Both the position numbers and the translations under genes were made by a program. From NCBI RefSeq assembly GCF_001510655.1, contig NZ_LMVC01000007.1:1-64000 (forward strand): a stretch of 64,000 bases of DNA. Reading direction: 5' to 3'. Numbering within the stretch: the first letter of the stretch is position 1; each line of letters opens with the position of its first letter. This document shows, piece by piece, positions 36,231 to 47,564 of this stretch. The notes under the pieces were generated by a model that did no database searches, had not been told where the DNA came from, and saw nothing but the letters and a program-made list of their open reading frames with translations. Source of the DNA: Fictibacillus sp. FJAT-27399. GTDB lineage: Bacteria > Bacillota > Bacilli > Bacillales > Fictibacillaceae.

Positions 36231-37412
36231 ATGAACAAAAAAGATATCGCACAGCTGCGAAAACAATTTAAAAAAGAAAATGCTTCACTTAACATCTCCA
36301 CCATCTTTAATGTGTATATAACGAAAGAATCGAGTGACATTTATCATCACCAGAGCCAGCCTTTTGAAATGCTAGATTCTGAACAACAAGAGCTGTTTCT
36401 GAACAATTTTAAAAAATTACTTGCCGGCAACCTGGATGAGAAGCTCTTTGAATTAAAGTTTCAACGTAATGCTGAGAACAGCAGCCAGCTCATCCTCCAT
36501 CAAGGTTTGCTCAGCAGTGATACCGATGACTGGAAAGAGCGAATGCTCCAAATGGTAGGCAAAATGCTGCAGGATCGGCTATATGAGATGGATATCGTGA
36601 TTACCTTCATTAAAGGAGAATACTTCAAACCGACGAAACGCCGTGGTGCCGATTCTGAGGAAAATGGACACGATGCCGTTTACTCTCATCCCTTTATTCT
36701 TTGCAGTATTAACAATACGCAAGACCCTAAAAAGGAACTGCTGTTTGACTATGTGGAAAAAGAGTTCAAATACAACTTTGTGCTTGATCCTATCATCAAC
36801 CTGAATGCACCAATCGCCGGATTCCTGTTTCCTTGCTTTACTGATAATGCAGCCGATGTCAATCACATCCTGTATTCGACAGGGAAAGTCCATGAGCCTG
36901 ATTATTCATTCATAGAGCAAGTGTTAAACGCTGAAGAAATGATGACAGCAAAGGATGATAAAGCCGTTTTTGAAGAAATTATTAAAAACGTAACCAGTGA
37001 TCAATTAAATACATCCACTCTCTCCAATGTTTATGAAGAAATTCACCGAATGATTGAAGAAAATGAAGAGGAAGAACAACCAAAATTGGACACCAAGGAC
37101 GTGGAACGGGTGCTCAAGATGAGCGGCCTTGAAAACATCAACACGGAAAAGGTAGAGTTAGCCTTCAAAAATGTGATCGATGATGACAAGTACGAGATCA
37201 AAGCTAGCAGCGTCGTTCCGAAGTATAATTCAAAATCCATTAAAATCAACACAAAAGTAGCTAACATCTCCATCAGCCCACAGGACCTGCGATACGTCAA
37301 ACAAGTCCATCTCAGCGGCAAACGCTACCTCATGATTGAAGTGGAAGAAGACACCGTCATCGAAGGCTTTACGATGATTCCAGAGGCTTTTGCGGAGAAA
37401 GTGGAAAATTAA
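36231..37412 (+). CDS. DUF4317 protein
   Basis: 393 residues, soluble, acidic, full length for the DUF4317 family (start MNKKDIAQLRKQFK, internal HPFILCSINNTQDPKKELLFDY and a C-terminal half with VPKYNSKSIKINT). The family is widespread in Firmicutes and has no known function. No signal or TM. It is monocistronic with its own terminator. Confidence 0.85.
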   Translation: MNKKDIAQLRKQFKKENASLNISTIFNVYITKESSDIYHHQSQPFEMLDSEQQELFLNNFKKLLAGNLDEKLFELKFQRNAENSSQLILHQGLLSSDTDDWKERMLQMVGKMLQDRLYEMDIVITFIKGEYFKPTKRRGADSEENGHDAVYSHPFILCSINNTQDPKKELLFDYVEKEFKYNFVLDPIINLNAPIAGFLFPCFTDNAADVNHILYSTGKVHEPDYSFIEQVLNAEEMMTAKDDKAVFEEIIKNVTSDQLNTSTLSNVYEEIHRMIEENEEEEQPKLDTKDVERVLKMSGLENINTEKVELAFKNVIDDDKYEIKASSVVPKYNSKSIKINTKVANISISPQDLRYVKQVHLSGKRYLMIEVEEDTVIEGFTMIPEAFAEKVEN

Positions 37413-37415
37413 TAG

Positions 37416-37453
37416 AAAAAAGCTTCTCCTTTTTAACCTGGGAGAAGCTTTTT
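37416..37453. terminator. Bidirectional terminator
   Basis: AAAAAGCTTCTCC and GGAGAAGCTTTTT form a perfect 13-bp stem; it serves both the DUF4317 gene and the convergent aldo/keto reductase gene. Confidence 0.92.
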
Positions 37454-37473
37454 ATTATGTGTACGTTTCTCGT

Positions 37474-38451
37474 TTAATCAATCGGCATTGGGGCATCTGG
37501 AGACACAAGATTCTGTTCTTTTAACTCCTTCCAGAAGGCAGAAGGAATCTCTTCCTTGGAGGCAGCTACATCCTCTTTCACATGTTCCACCCGAGTAGAG
37601 CCGGGAATGACAGCAGCTACTGCGGGATGGGCCATGGAGAATTGAAGTGCGGCAGCTTTAATACTCACCTGATGCTTTTCAGCAATCTGTTTGATCTGGT
37701 TCGCTTTTGAAGCAATTTCATTGGGAACATCTCCATAATCGAAATGATTTCCTCCAACCAATACTCCCGAATTGAACGGAGCGCCGACAACAATGTTTAC
37801 ATTTTTCTCCGCAGCTCTTGGCATTAACTTAAGCAACGCATGCTCATGGTTCAATAGCGTATAATGGGTCGCTTGCAGGCTGATGTCCGGGCGTGTTTCT
37901 TCCAGTTCAATGGCAAGTTCGATTGGTTCTGTCCGATTGACTCCCAGACCCCATGATTTAATCACTCCTTCGTCACGAAGGCGGGACAGCACACGGAACG
38001 CTCCTTTTCGTGCAATATCAAACTGTGTTACCCATTCGTCACCGAGAAAATCGGGCGAAACATCGTGCACATATACAAAGTCCAGACGATCCGTTTTTAA
38101 CCGCTCCAAGCTTTGCTCGACCGATCGCAGGGTCGCATCTTCACTGTAATCCGTGGTTATTTTATTTTTGCGGCCATGCTCAAACATCCCTTCCTTTTCC
38201 TCTGTTTCATCTTCAATCACCCTGCCCACTTTCGTTGATAAGAAATAGTCATCGCGATTGTATTTGGATAAAACTTCCCCCAGACGCAGTTCCGCTAATC
38301 CCGCTCCGTAAAACGGGGCCGTATCAAAATAACGGATTCCGAGATCCCAGGCGGTTTCAATCGTTTTCCGCGCTTCTTCCTCCGGAACCTCCCTGAACAT
38401 ATTTCCAAGCGGCGCCGTACCCAGACCCAATTTTCCTTTAATCAAGCTCAT
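37474..38451 (-). CDS. aldo/keto reductase
   Basis: 325 residues, (beta/alpha)8 barrel with the AKR catalytic tetrad visible as FDTAPFYG (Asp and Tyr), LSTKVG (Lys) and VYVHDV (His), and a C-terminal AVIPGSTRVEHVKED NADPH-binding segment. Closest in type to D-threo-aldose/fucose dehydrogenases. NADPH-linked carbonyl reduction is expected; the substrate is unknown. A trace of a second copy of its 3' end, HAPLPID-stop, is left at 40162-40186 beside a similar terminator. Confidence 0.93.
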   Translation of the reverse strand: MSLIKGKLGLGTAPLGNMFREVPEEEARKTIETAWDLGIRYFDTAPFYGAGLAELRLGEVLSKYNRDDYFLSTKVGRVIEDETEEKEGMFEHGRKNKITTDYSEDATLRSVEQSLERLKTDRLDFVYVHDVSPDFLGDEWVTQFDIARKGAFRVLSRLRDEGVIKSWGLGVNRTEPIELAIELEETRPDISLQATHYTLLNHEHALLKLMPRAAEKNVNIVVGAPFNSGVLVGGNHFDYGDVPNEIASKANQIKQIAEKHQVSIKAAALQFSMAHPAVAAVIPGSTRVEHVKEDVAASKEEIPSAFWKELKEQNLVSPDAPMPID

Positions 38452-38603
38452 AGATATTGCCTCCTATCCGGCGATTAGTCTTTTTTTCACTGTTTATTTC
38501 CATTCCTTTTCTCTTTGCACTTAAAACACAGGATTCCGCAAGAAAAAACCGCCAAACAAATAGTTGCGGCTTTGAATCTGTTTTATTATCAAGCTGACAC
38601 TGG

Positions 38604-39095
38604 CTAACAAAATGGTGGTATGCTCTGTGGAAAATGAAAGAAATTCTCGGGATCATATTTGGTCTTTACTTTTCGAAGCCTTTCAAAGTTTGAGCCCCAA
38701 TAGGCTTTCCAAAGTTTCTAATATTTTCGTCTGGAACATTGACATAGGAACCTTCTACATAGGGTTTCATCATCAGACGGACTCTTTCAACAGATGCAAG
38801 ATTCCTGGCTTCTTCTGATTTATTTACCCAACTAGAAGTCCATTCCGTATAAAACAATGGGCAGCGCCAGTAAAAGGCCGTTTTATGTTTAGGTACTCTG
38901 CTTAGCGCACCACCCCAATTGATAAAAAAGAAATTGGCTTCTGTTCCGGTGGCTTCTTCCAAAAACCGTCTCATGATTTTAATCGGTTGATCCGGCCAAA
39001 GGTGAAGTCCCCACGCGGACGAGGGATTTAACACTCTGATCGGATCGGCCAGGAATGGGTTCGTCCGGATCCAGGAAATCGATCGCATCTGGATA
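38604..39095 (-). pseudogene. 3' remnant of a berberine-bridge-type FAD oxidase
   Basis: The minus strand encodes the C-terminal part of an FAD-linked (BBE-like) oxidase. After residues [11 protein letters not shown] a shift of frame is needed, whereupon [19 protein letters not shown] and [12 protein letters not shown]-Cys-stop give the standard BBE ending. The N-terminal FAD-binding domain is missing. It is therefore truncated and frameshifted. Confidence 0.9.
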
Positions 39096-39148
39096 GTATA
39101 ATGTTTCTATTACGCTTTGAGTTGGGGTACCTGCATTGGTTAGCGGTT

Positions 39149-39265
39149 CTAATACCGATAGTTGTTCTCTTCTCCCCTGGCTGAGGAAATATACCCTTCC
39201 TGTTTCCAGTAACGCAGTGTGGAATTCGCTACGCCTATTCTCCCGGCAACTTAACGATTTGCCGG
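39149..39265 (-). pseudogene. MerR-type HTH fragment
   Basis: The minus frame reads VAGRIGVANSTLRYWKQEG followed by YISSARGE and a stop shortly after. This is the start of a MerR winged helix with no upstream start and an early stop. It is debris of a regulator lying beside the broken FAD oxidase. The rest of the gap, 39266-39540, contains only the promoter region of the next gene. Confidence 0.7.
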
Positions 39266-39540
39266 AATGACCTCAATCTGGAAAGCAAAAAAGCCACCAT
39301 CAAGAGAACACCCGCCCGCTCAAGCATTAAAGGCAGCAGCTGTAACAGCTTAACTCCCTCCTTCTGGAAAACCCTAAATATACTATCTTTAGTACTTGTT
39401 CATGTTATCAGGCTTAACGGTTATTGCATTTTACTATTTTCTTAAGCGTGAGAGGTGGCTATAATAGATGAATGGGAGATTTCACACCATAACGAATAAA
39501 AAAGCTGCTAGGCTGAAATATAAATGAAAGAGGTAATTAT

Positions 39541-40062
39541 GTGAATACAACATCATCATCGATAGCATCCTCAAAAACAAGAGCATTAGTCATCAATGCC
39601 CTTTTCATCGGATTAACTTTTGTGGCAACGTACATTAACTTCAAACTTCCGATCATGGGTAACGGAGGATTAATTCATCTGGGTAACGTTCCTCTATTTG
39701 TAGCGGCATTTGTTTTCGGCAGAAAAACAGGTGCCATTGCAGGCGCAATCGGAATGGGTTTATTTGACCTCCTCTCCCCGTGGACGGTGTGGGCACCGTT
39801 TACCTTCGTTATCGCAGGAGCAATGGGATATGCAGCCGGCCTCATATCCGAAAAAGTACCCGGCAACAAAATGCTGGTTAACACCCTGGCCGTCGTCGCC
39901 GCCCTTGTAATCAAGATTATTGGATACTACTTTGCAGAAGTAATCCTTTATCATAACTGGGTTCAGCCTTTTGGGTCTATTCCGGGGAACTTCTTGCAGG
40001 TTGTTGTGGCTGGTATTATTGTCGTGCCGCTTGTTGCGCGCATTAAGAAAAGAATTATATAG
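39541..40062 (+). CDS. ECF transporter S component
   Basis: 173 residues from a GTG start with AGAGGT six bases before it. Five or six hydrophobic helices; the N-terminal half has the conserved GNGGLIHLGNVPLFVAAFVFG region of the ECF-type riboflavin/hydroxymethylpyrimidine S-component family. It would bind a vitamin or precursor and share the EcfAAT energising module encoded elsewhere. No riboswitch that would name the ligand is visible upstream. Confidence 0.88.
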   Translation: MNTTSSSIASSKTRALVINALFIGLTFVATYINFKLPIMGNGGLIHLGNVPLFVAAFVFGRKTGAIAGAIGMGLFDLLSPWTVWAPFTFVIAGAMGYAAGLISEKVPGNKMLVNTLAVVAALVIKIIGYYFAEVILYHNWVQPFGSIPGNFLQVVVAGIIVVPLVARIKKRII

Positions 40063-40109
40063 ATTGAGTATCCCGGAAGCTTTCTGGGAAAAAGCAACGA
40101 ATGAATGAA

Positions 40110-40147
40110 AAAGCTTCTCATCCCTTTTCAACCGGATGAGAAGCTTT
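40110..40147 (+). terminator. Terminator after the ECF gene
   Basis: AAAGCTTCTCATCC and GGATGAGAAGCTTT form a perfect stem with a T-rich tail. It is related to the terminator at 37416, and both stand next to an aldo/keto reductase 3' end (intact there, a 25-base trace here). Confidence 0.88.
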
Positions 40148-40243
40148 CTTATATTCACGTTTAATCGATTGGCAGAGGGGCATGTGACTTTTCGTGGGGG
40201 CTTAACATGGTTTCAGGCTTCATCCTGAAAGTAGAATTACAAT

Positions 40244-40405
40244 TTAAATCCTGCTTTTCCAATCATCATAGAAATCCTTAATGGTTGAATGTATGGCATG
40301 TAAAACAACTAAAATTAAGTACAGCATCATAACTGTAGCAATTTCCCCTGTAAAAATTGCAAGAATAGCAATAGCAAATATCCAAAAAAACATAGATTTG
40401 TTCAT
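40244..40405 (-). CDS. 53-residue membrane protein
   Basis: Short gene: ATG at 40405 preceded by AAGAGGT, 53 residues, stop at 40244. Two hydrophobic stretches (about 5-17 and 22-38) are followed by a charged amphipathic end (KDFYDDWKSRI). No family recognised. The overlapping longer frame that starts at 40466 is low-quality Cys-rich sequence and is less likely. Confidence 0.55.
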   Translation of the reverse strand: MNKSMFFWIFAIAILAIFTGEIATVMMLYLILVVLHAIHSTIKDFYDDWKSRI

Positions 40406-40527
40406 TTAAAATAACCTCTTTCTTCTCCCTCTTTCTTCTCCCTCTTTCACATCCAAATTTTAGCATGAAACTAGAATTAATCCAGTAATTAACAGCATAA
40501 TGTTATTCTTACCCTCGCTTTTTTCTG

Positions 40528-40646
40528 AACGGACCGATAGGAATCGGCACACTTCTAACCGCGTTATTGATCGAAATTATTTTAGCAGTCTTCCTCCCCT
40601 TTGCTAACCAAATGTATCAGCTAAGAAAGCAGGTTTGCCCAATCTA
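40528..40646 (+). pseudogene. fragment of a YczE/YitT-type membrane protein
   Basis: The frame reads NGPIGIGTLLTALLIEIILA and ends at a stop at 40644-40646. The GPIGIGTLLTALL motif is characteristic of the C-terminal region of YczE/YyaS/YitT membrane proteins. No start or N-terminal part is present, so it is a remnant. The rest of 40406-40765 is a pyrimidine-rich tract (TTCTCCCTC repeats at 40428-40447) and the rph terminator. Confidence 0.6.
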
Positions 40647-40678
40647 ACTGGTTCTCATTTGGACTTGAAAAAGTAAAA

Positions 40679-40728
40679 AAAGAGCTGCCAGAAGGTCAAT
40701 TTATTCTGACTTTCTGGACAGCCTCTTT
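40679..40728 (-). terminator. Terminator after rph
   Basis: Minus strand forms AAGAGGCTGTCCAGAAAGTCA with TGACCTTCTGGCAGCTCTT, long imperfect stem followed by seven T. Confidence 0.88.
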
Positions 40729-40765
40729 TAGCATTTGTGTGTGTATCCAGTGGGACTTCAAACCA

Positions 40766-43384
<2,619 letters not shown>

Positions 43385-43593
43385 CTAACCATTGAATTTG
43401 GTTTCTTGGATATACTTATCCCTCTCAACAAAACAAATTAAAATTCTATTGTATTTTAGCAGTAGTAAATAACAATAAATAGTCTATTTTTACCATTTTT
43501 TATATGCTATAATTAACTTAGGGAGAGTTAGCAAAAATATTACCCTTCGAACCCTCCGCAGGGATTTTTCATTTCAAGATTTATAAGTCTTGA

Positions 43594-43782
43594 TCATCAA
43601 ATTTCAAAAAAAGACAGAAGACTACCTCCCTTGTTGTGGAGGACACATCCCTTCCAGTCATGGAACTAACGGATCTGTCTGTAAATCTGTCGGTCGACGG
43701 CATCTCCCTTTCAAAAGATGAACAGAAGCAGTTCATTGCCTTTGTTAGAGCAAAGCGGCAATTGGAAAATAAGACAACATAA
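43594..43782 (+). pseudogene. unidentified coding remnant
   Basis: An open frame of 62 codons without a usable start reads coherently (VMELTDLSVNLSVDGISLSK followed by DEQKQFIAFVRAKRQLENKTT-stop) and ends right before a terminator, so it looks like the 3' end of a gene. A start at the internal ATG of VMEL would give a 40-residue peptide, but no ribosome site is close enough. The family is not recognised. Confidence 0.45.
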
Positions 43783-43815
43783 AAACCACCTCCTTAAATT
43801 AGGAAGTGGTTTTTT
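43783..43815. terminator. Bidirectional terminator
   Basis: AAACCACCTCCT and AGGAAGTGGTTT stem with T tails on both strands; it ends the remnant and the convergent MFS gene. Confidence 0.88.
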
Positions 43816-43830
43816 GCAATTCATATCGTG

Positions 43831-44943
43831 TTAATTCTTCCTTTCAACTGGAATTATTAAGCCAGTAAGACAGACGAGAGAATATATCATAAAGACAAAT
43901 GAGTAAGAACTCATACTAATCAATTGACCTGCAGCAGCAGAGCCAACCGATTGTCCAACACCTAACGCTAGAAATGCTAAGCTAACTCCAACATGTGGTA
44001 CTAATTTAAATATGCGGGTGGCCCAAACAATCAACAGGCCAGTAACAAAGATATAGGAAATACCAAACAAAAAACCAGATGAGTATACACTGTATATCGA
44101 TGGAATGGTAATACTAATAATGGATATGGACATCACTAAGAGAGCCAACCTGTAAGTTAAGGTTAATCCCGCCCTATTCATTACCCCACCAGATAAACCC
44201 CCGATCGCCCCAGTCACACCCATTACTACCCAAAAAATCACACCTGCATAATCACTCATGTTGAATTCAACTTTTAAAAAGCTTCTGGAAAATGTCCAAT
44301 AGATAGACGAACCAAAACCCGCTATGAACGATGAAAGTAATAAAAACTTAGCTTTATTGAAGGTAGAAATACTTATTAGATTTTCATTTTGTAATTCAGA
44401 TTTCTGATAGGGAATTCTTAATGAATTCCATACAAGTACAACTAAAGAAATCACTGCAAATAAAATAAAAGCGAATCTCCAATGATCAGTGAAAAGGATC
44501 GCTATCGGTCCGGATAGTATAAGACCAAAACTAGTACCCGTATTGATCCACGTATTTCCCCGGTCCTTGTCTTCCTCGTTCAAAGATGTGGATGCGACTT
44601 GGCTGTATGCAGGGGATGCCCACCCGCTGCCTAATCCTGCTATAAATGTACTCAGTGAAAGGGAAAAGAAATTCTGGGATAATCCTATTCCTAATAGGCC
44701 CATTACTGCACTTAGACCAGAAAGTTGAATGACTTTTAGCTGGCCAAACCTTTTTATAAAGTACGATGATGTTAACAAAGCTAAGGTATAAGCTATATAG
44801 GCGGTTGAGCCTACAATACCGGCATTACTTTCTGAAAGATTTATGGATTGCGTGATATTCGGTAAAAATAAGCCAAAGCTAAACCGCGCAAATGCATAAG
44901 TTACACCAATCATAGCAATACCAGGCAAGACGATTCTCCACAT
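43831..44943 (-). CDS. MFS transporter, YbfB/YjiJ type
   Basis: 370 residues with 11-12 transmembrane helices, starting with the YbfB/YjiJ-like segment GVTYAFARFSFGLFLP. It is a major-facilitator permease, probably a drug or metabolite exporter. It lies 80 bases after the TetR gene; the sequence TAGAACGATCATTATA in front of it resembles the palindrome before tetR, so the local TetR protein probably controls it. Confidence 0.9.
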   Translation of the reverse strand: MWRIVLPGIAMIGVTYAFARFSFGLFLPNITQSINLSESNAGIVGSTAYIAYTLALLTSSYFIKRFGQLKVIQLSGLSAVMGLLGIGLSQNFFSLSLSTFIAGLGSGWASPAYSQVASTSLNEEDKDRGNTWINTGTSFGLILSGPIAILFTDHWRFAFILFAVISLVVLVWNSLRIPYQKSELQNENLISISTFNKAKFLLLSSFIAGFGSSIYWTFSRSFLKVEFNMSDYAGVIFWVVMGVTGAIGGLSGGVMNRAGLTLTYRLALLVMSISIISITIPSIYSVYSSGFLFGISYIFVTGLLIVWATRIFKLVPHVGVSLAFLALGVGQSVGSAAAGQLISMSSYSFVFMIYSLVCLTGLIIPVERKN

Positions 44944-44965
44944 TTTCCTCTCTCCTTTATTTTGA

Positions 44966-44981
44966 TAGAACGATCATTATA
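44966..44981. promoter_or_regulatory. probable TetR operator before the MFS gene
   Basis: TAGAACGATCATTATA agrees at most positions with the core of the perfect palindrome at 45570-45587 (TAGAATGGTCATTCTA). It lies 23 bases before the MFS start. Confidence 0.6.
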
Positions 44982-45023
44982 TTTTGTTGAGAATAAAATA
45001 AGTAAGGAAAGATTAATCTTAGC

Positions 45024-45551
45024 TTACTCATGAAATAATTTTTCAACTGTATCCATTAAATCCTTAGAAACCTCCCCCGGTTCCAATACTTCAGACAGAG
45101 CGGTAGCTCCTTCAAACAGCATGGCTAGACGTGTAGCCTGATTACTATCAAGACCACCGTCCTGAAAAAATGAAATTAAGTTCCTCTTGTGCGCAATAAC
45201 CGTGTCACTAATTTCTTTATTCATAGAAGCGTATTCTTCCTTCGCCCGCAGCATCATGCATCCATTGGATCCATTCTTGAGGATCCAGTCCATATGAGCT
45301 TCGGCTAATGATAACGCTTTGTTGATAGGCTTACTTTCTTTTAAGCTTGGTTCTAAAAAAGAAAAATACCTGTCCTCTCGCCTTTTTAACACTTCAAGTA
45401 TTAAATCTTCCTTCGAATCAAAATGATTGTACATCGTCATTAAAGCAACCTCTGATTCAGAGATAATTCGTTTCATTCCTATGGCGTGAAAACCATTTTC
45501 ATAAAACAACCTCTCAGCGTTTTCTAATAAACTCTCTCTTTTTTTGCTCAA
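45024..45551 (-). CDS. TetR/AcrR family regulator
   Basis: 175 residues. The N-terminal TetR HTH (about 5-50, LFYENGFHAIGMKRIISESEV) has the usual MYNHFDSKEDLI helix; the C-terminal ligand domain is all-helical with a CMMLRA segment. It is upstream of and co-directional with the MFS gene, with a palindromic operator in front of each. The expected role is to repress itself and the transporter until a ligand binds. Confidence 0.93.
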   Translation of the reverse strand: MSKKRESLLENAERLFYENGFHAIGMKRIISESEVALMTMYNHFDSKEDLILEVLKRREDRYFSFLEPSLKESKPINKALSLAEAHMDWILKNGSNGCMMLRAKEEYASMNKEISDTVIAHKRNLISFFQDGGLDSNQATRLAMLFEGATALSEVLEPGEVSKDLMDTVEKLFHE

Positions 45552-45569
45552 CTAAAACCACCTCCATAG

Positions 45570-45587
45570 GTAGAATGGTCATTCTAC
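45570..45587. promoter_or_regulatory. TetR operator palindrome
   Basis: GTAGAATG and CATTCTAC form perfect 8-base arms around GT, 18 bases before the tetR start. Confidence 0.75.
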
Positions 45588-45597
45588 TTTAACACAA

Positions 45598-45648
45598 AAA
45601 AGAAGCTTCCCACAAGTTTGTTTAACTTATGAGAAACTTCTTTGATCT
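45598..45648. terminator. element-end hairpin, copy 1
   Basis: AGAAGCTTCCCACAAGTTT and AACTTATGAGAAACTTCT pair imperfectly. The same kind of hairpin stands next to the att core or recombinase end at 50935, 59113 and 61433, so it belongs to the inserted elements. The interval from here to tetR is short. Confidence 0.65.
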
Positions 45649-45687
45649 TTCTCAAAACCTCATATATCAAGGCTTTCAGGGGCGTCT

Positions 45688-45705
45688 TTACATCATGCCG
45701 CGCAT
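45688..45705. repeat. att core (groEL 3' end), leftmost copy
   Basis: TTACATCATGCCGCGCAT matches the groEL end with one mismatch. It is preceded by AACCTCATATATCAAGGCTTT, which also precedes the groEL-proximal copy. The stretch 45706-46215 after it holds no gene I can support. Confidence 0.85.
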
Positions 45706-46215
45706 AGATTGTGGAGTTATACATCACAACATCATACAATCTAACCCTTAATTAAAGCACATAACGAAACATTGGTTCTCCACTGGAATATCACTGAGCA
45801 ATATAAAATAATCTCGATATCGGCACCCATTCGGTACCAATCCATTCCTTTGGTATGTTTTAAAATTAGATTGCATATAATTCGCCATTGTAGTGGAATA
45901 TGTCAATTAGACTTTCTGTTCTAATATCTTTCCAGGCATCACAATACAAAAAAAGAATACTTTTTAAACATTGCATGTCTTCCATGTTCCAGAACATAAT
46001 TTACGTTGAATCTCCTCGCCACTTGTTCTCTAAGCTAATTTGTGTAATTCCTTTAGAGCCGTTTCCTAGAGCTGTCTAAAGCAAAAAATTTGATTTTGGG
46101 TTTAAAGGAAAATAATATAGAGATATTGCAAATTACCAATATCCTTTTGTTCGATTAGTTTATACGGATTCCAAGCAAAATAGATTTTAATAAGATCAGG
46201 AAGGGGCGGGCACCG

Positions 46216-46557
46216 ATGAATCGGGAATCAAATATGATAAATGACGAACAGGCAGTTGAAATTTTCAAGGCTCTGTCAAATCAAATAAGAGTAAATATTC
46301 TTCAAATGTTGAAAGAACCTGATAATAATTTTTCCCCGCAGACCCATGTCATCAAGGAAAAAGGCTTTGATGGCGGGGTTTGTGTCAGTGATATTCGCAG
46401 CAAAGTAGGACTATCACAGTCCACTACCTCCCAGTATTTGTCTATCCTATTGCAAAGCGGTCTGGTTGAAATGAAACGAATCGGACAATGGACTTATTAT
46501 CGACGCAATGAGGAAACCGTTAAACAGTTTGAAAAGTATATAGGCTTAAAAATATAA
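46216..46557 (+). CDS. ArsR-type winged-helix regulator
   Basis: 113 residues with an ArsR/SmtB winged helix (EIFKALSNQIRVNILQML, then VSDIRSKVGLSQSTTSQYLS and the wing MKRIGQWTYYRRN). No Cys metal-site pair is seen in the recognition helix, so it is probably not a classical metal sensor. GGAAGGGG lies upstream of the ATG. It starts the operon with the luciferase-like monooxygenases and is probably its repressor. Confidence 0.9.
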   Translation: MNRESNMINDEQAVEIFKALSNQIRVNILQMLKEPDNNFSPQTHVIKEKGFDGGVCVSDIRSKVGLSQSTTSQYLSILLQSGLVEMKRIGQWTYYRRNEETVKQFEKYIGLKI

Positions 46558-46578
46558 CCTTTTTGAGGAGGACCAAGA

Positions 46579-47532
46579 GTGAGTTTTCAAAATCATCGTG
46601 CCTATAACAGCATGTACCAGAAAGACAAAATGACACTTGGATTTGTCCTCCCGACTGCCAGGATGTCTAAAAATCCGATTATGGAGAATCAACTGGAGCT
46701 TGCCCGTAAAATTGAAGAATATGGCTTTGCTTCATTATGGCTCCGTGATATTACGATGCAGAATTTGAATATTGATGATAACGGCCAAAAGTACGATTTA
46801 TGGATTTATTTGACGTATCTTGCGGCCTATACGAAGCACATTGCGTTAGTGACAGGAAGTGTAGTTCTCCCTTTGCGCCACCCCGTCAGGGTAGCCAAGG
46901 AAGCTGCATCAATCGATCAATTGTTTCCAAGTCGATTGATTATGGGGGTGGCATCAGGGGACAGGGAAAAAGACTTTACAGCTTTAGGGATATCTAAGCA
47001 AGAAAGCGGTCCGTTATTTAAAGAAAATTTCGAAATTCTCGACCGGCTGTTAAAAGAGGATCAGCCGACAATCCACAGCCACGCCGGGCTGATCGATGGT
47101 ACAGATATGAGGTTAATCCCAAAGCCTGTATCTTCGATTCCGACCATGGTGACTGGATTTAGCAATCAGTCTATCAATTGGATAGCCAGGAATGGGGATG
47201 GGTGGCTTCAATACCCTAGAAGCATTATTCAACAGGCGAAGCTTATCCAGGATTATCGTGCTTTAACTGAAGGAGATTTTAAACCCTTTTCTCAAAGCTT
47301 GTTCATCGATTTATCGGAAAATCCCGATGAAATGCCTGTCCCAATACCCTTAGGCTATTCCGTGGGAAGAAACCGTTTAGTTGATCTGCTTCATCAATTT
47401 CAAGCGATTGGGGTCAACCATTTGGCGTTTGTTCTGTATTTTTCCAAGCGCCCTCCAGAGGAAGTAATCCAGGAACTTGGAGAATTTGTTTTACCCTACT
47501 TTCCAACCCATAAAGGTACAGGCCAGCTTTAA
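46579..47532 (+). CDS. luciferase-like flavin monooxygenase (BA3436-like)
   Basis: 317 residues from a GTG start with GAGGAGG seven bases before it. It is a bacterial luciferase-like (LLM) TIM barrel: start MTLGFVLPTARM, GFASLWLRDI, VTGSVVLPLRHPVRVAKEAASID, RLIMGVASGD, GWLQYP. FMNH2-dependent oxidation of an unknown organic substrate is expected. It may belong to the BA3436 luciferase-type family (recalled). Second gene of the ArsR-led operon, 21 bases after the regulator. Confidence 0.9.
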   Translation: MSFQNHRAYNSMYQKDKMTLGFVLPTARMSKNPIMENQLELARKIEEYGFASLWLRDITMQNLNIDDNGQKYDLWIYLTYLAAYTKHIALVTGSVVLPLRHPVRVAKEAASIDQLFPSRLIMGVASGDREKDFTALGISKQESGPLFKENFEILDRLLKEDQPTIHSHAGLIDGTDMRLIPKPVSSIPTMVTGFSNQSINWIARNGDGWLQYPRSIIQQAKLIQDYRALTEGDFKPFSQSLFIDLSENPDEMPVPIPLGYSVGRNRLVDLLHQFQAIGVNHLAFVLYFSKRPPEEVIQELGEFVLPYFPTHKGTGQL

Positions 47533-47564
47533 AAAATTAAATTGTATATAAAGGAGGATGAATT

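Noticed and set aside
40428-40447. TTCTCCCTC direct repeats as a CRISPR-like or regulatory array
   Set aside because: Only two or three short copies in a pyrimidine tract; no spacer structure. No CRISPR array was seen anywhere in the window.
40278-40466. 62-codon Cys-rich minus frame
   Set aside because: It overlaps the better-supported 53-residue membrane gene at 40244-40405, which has a ribosome site.
45706-46215. possible gene between the left att copy and the ArsR gene
   Set aside because: All frames are short and interrupted and no coherent protein segment was found by eye.
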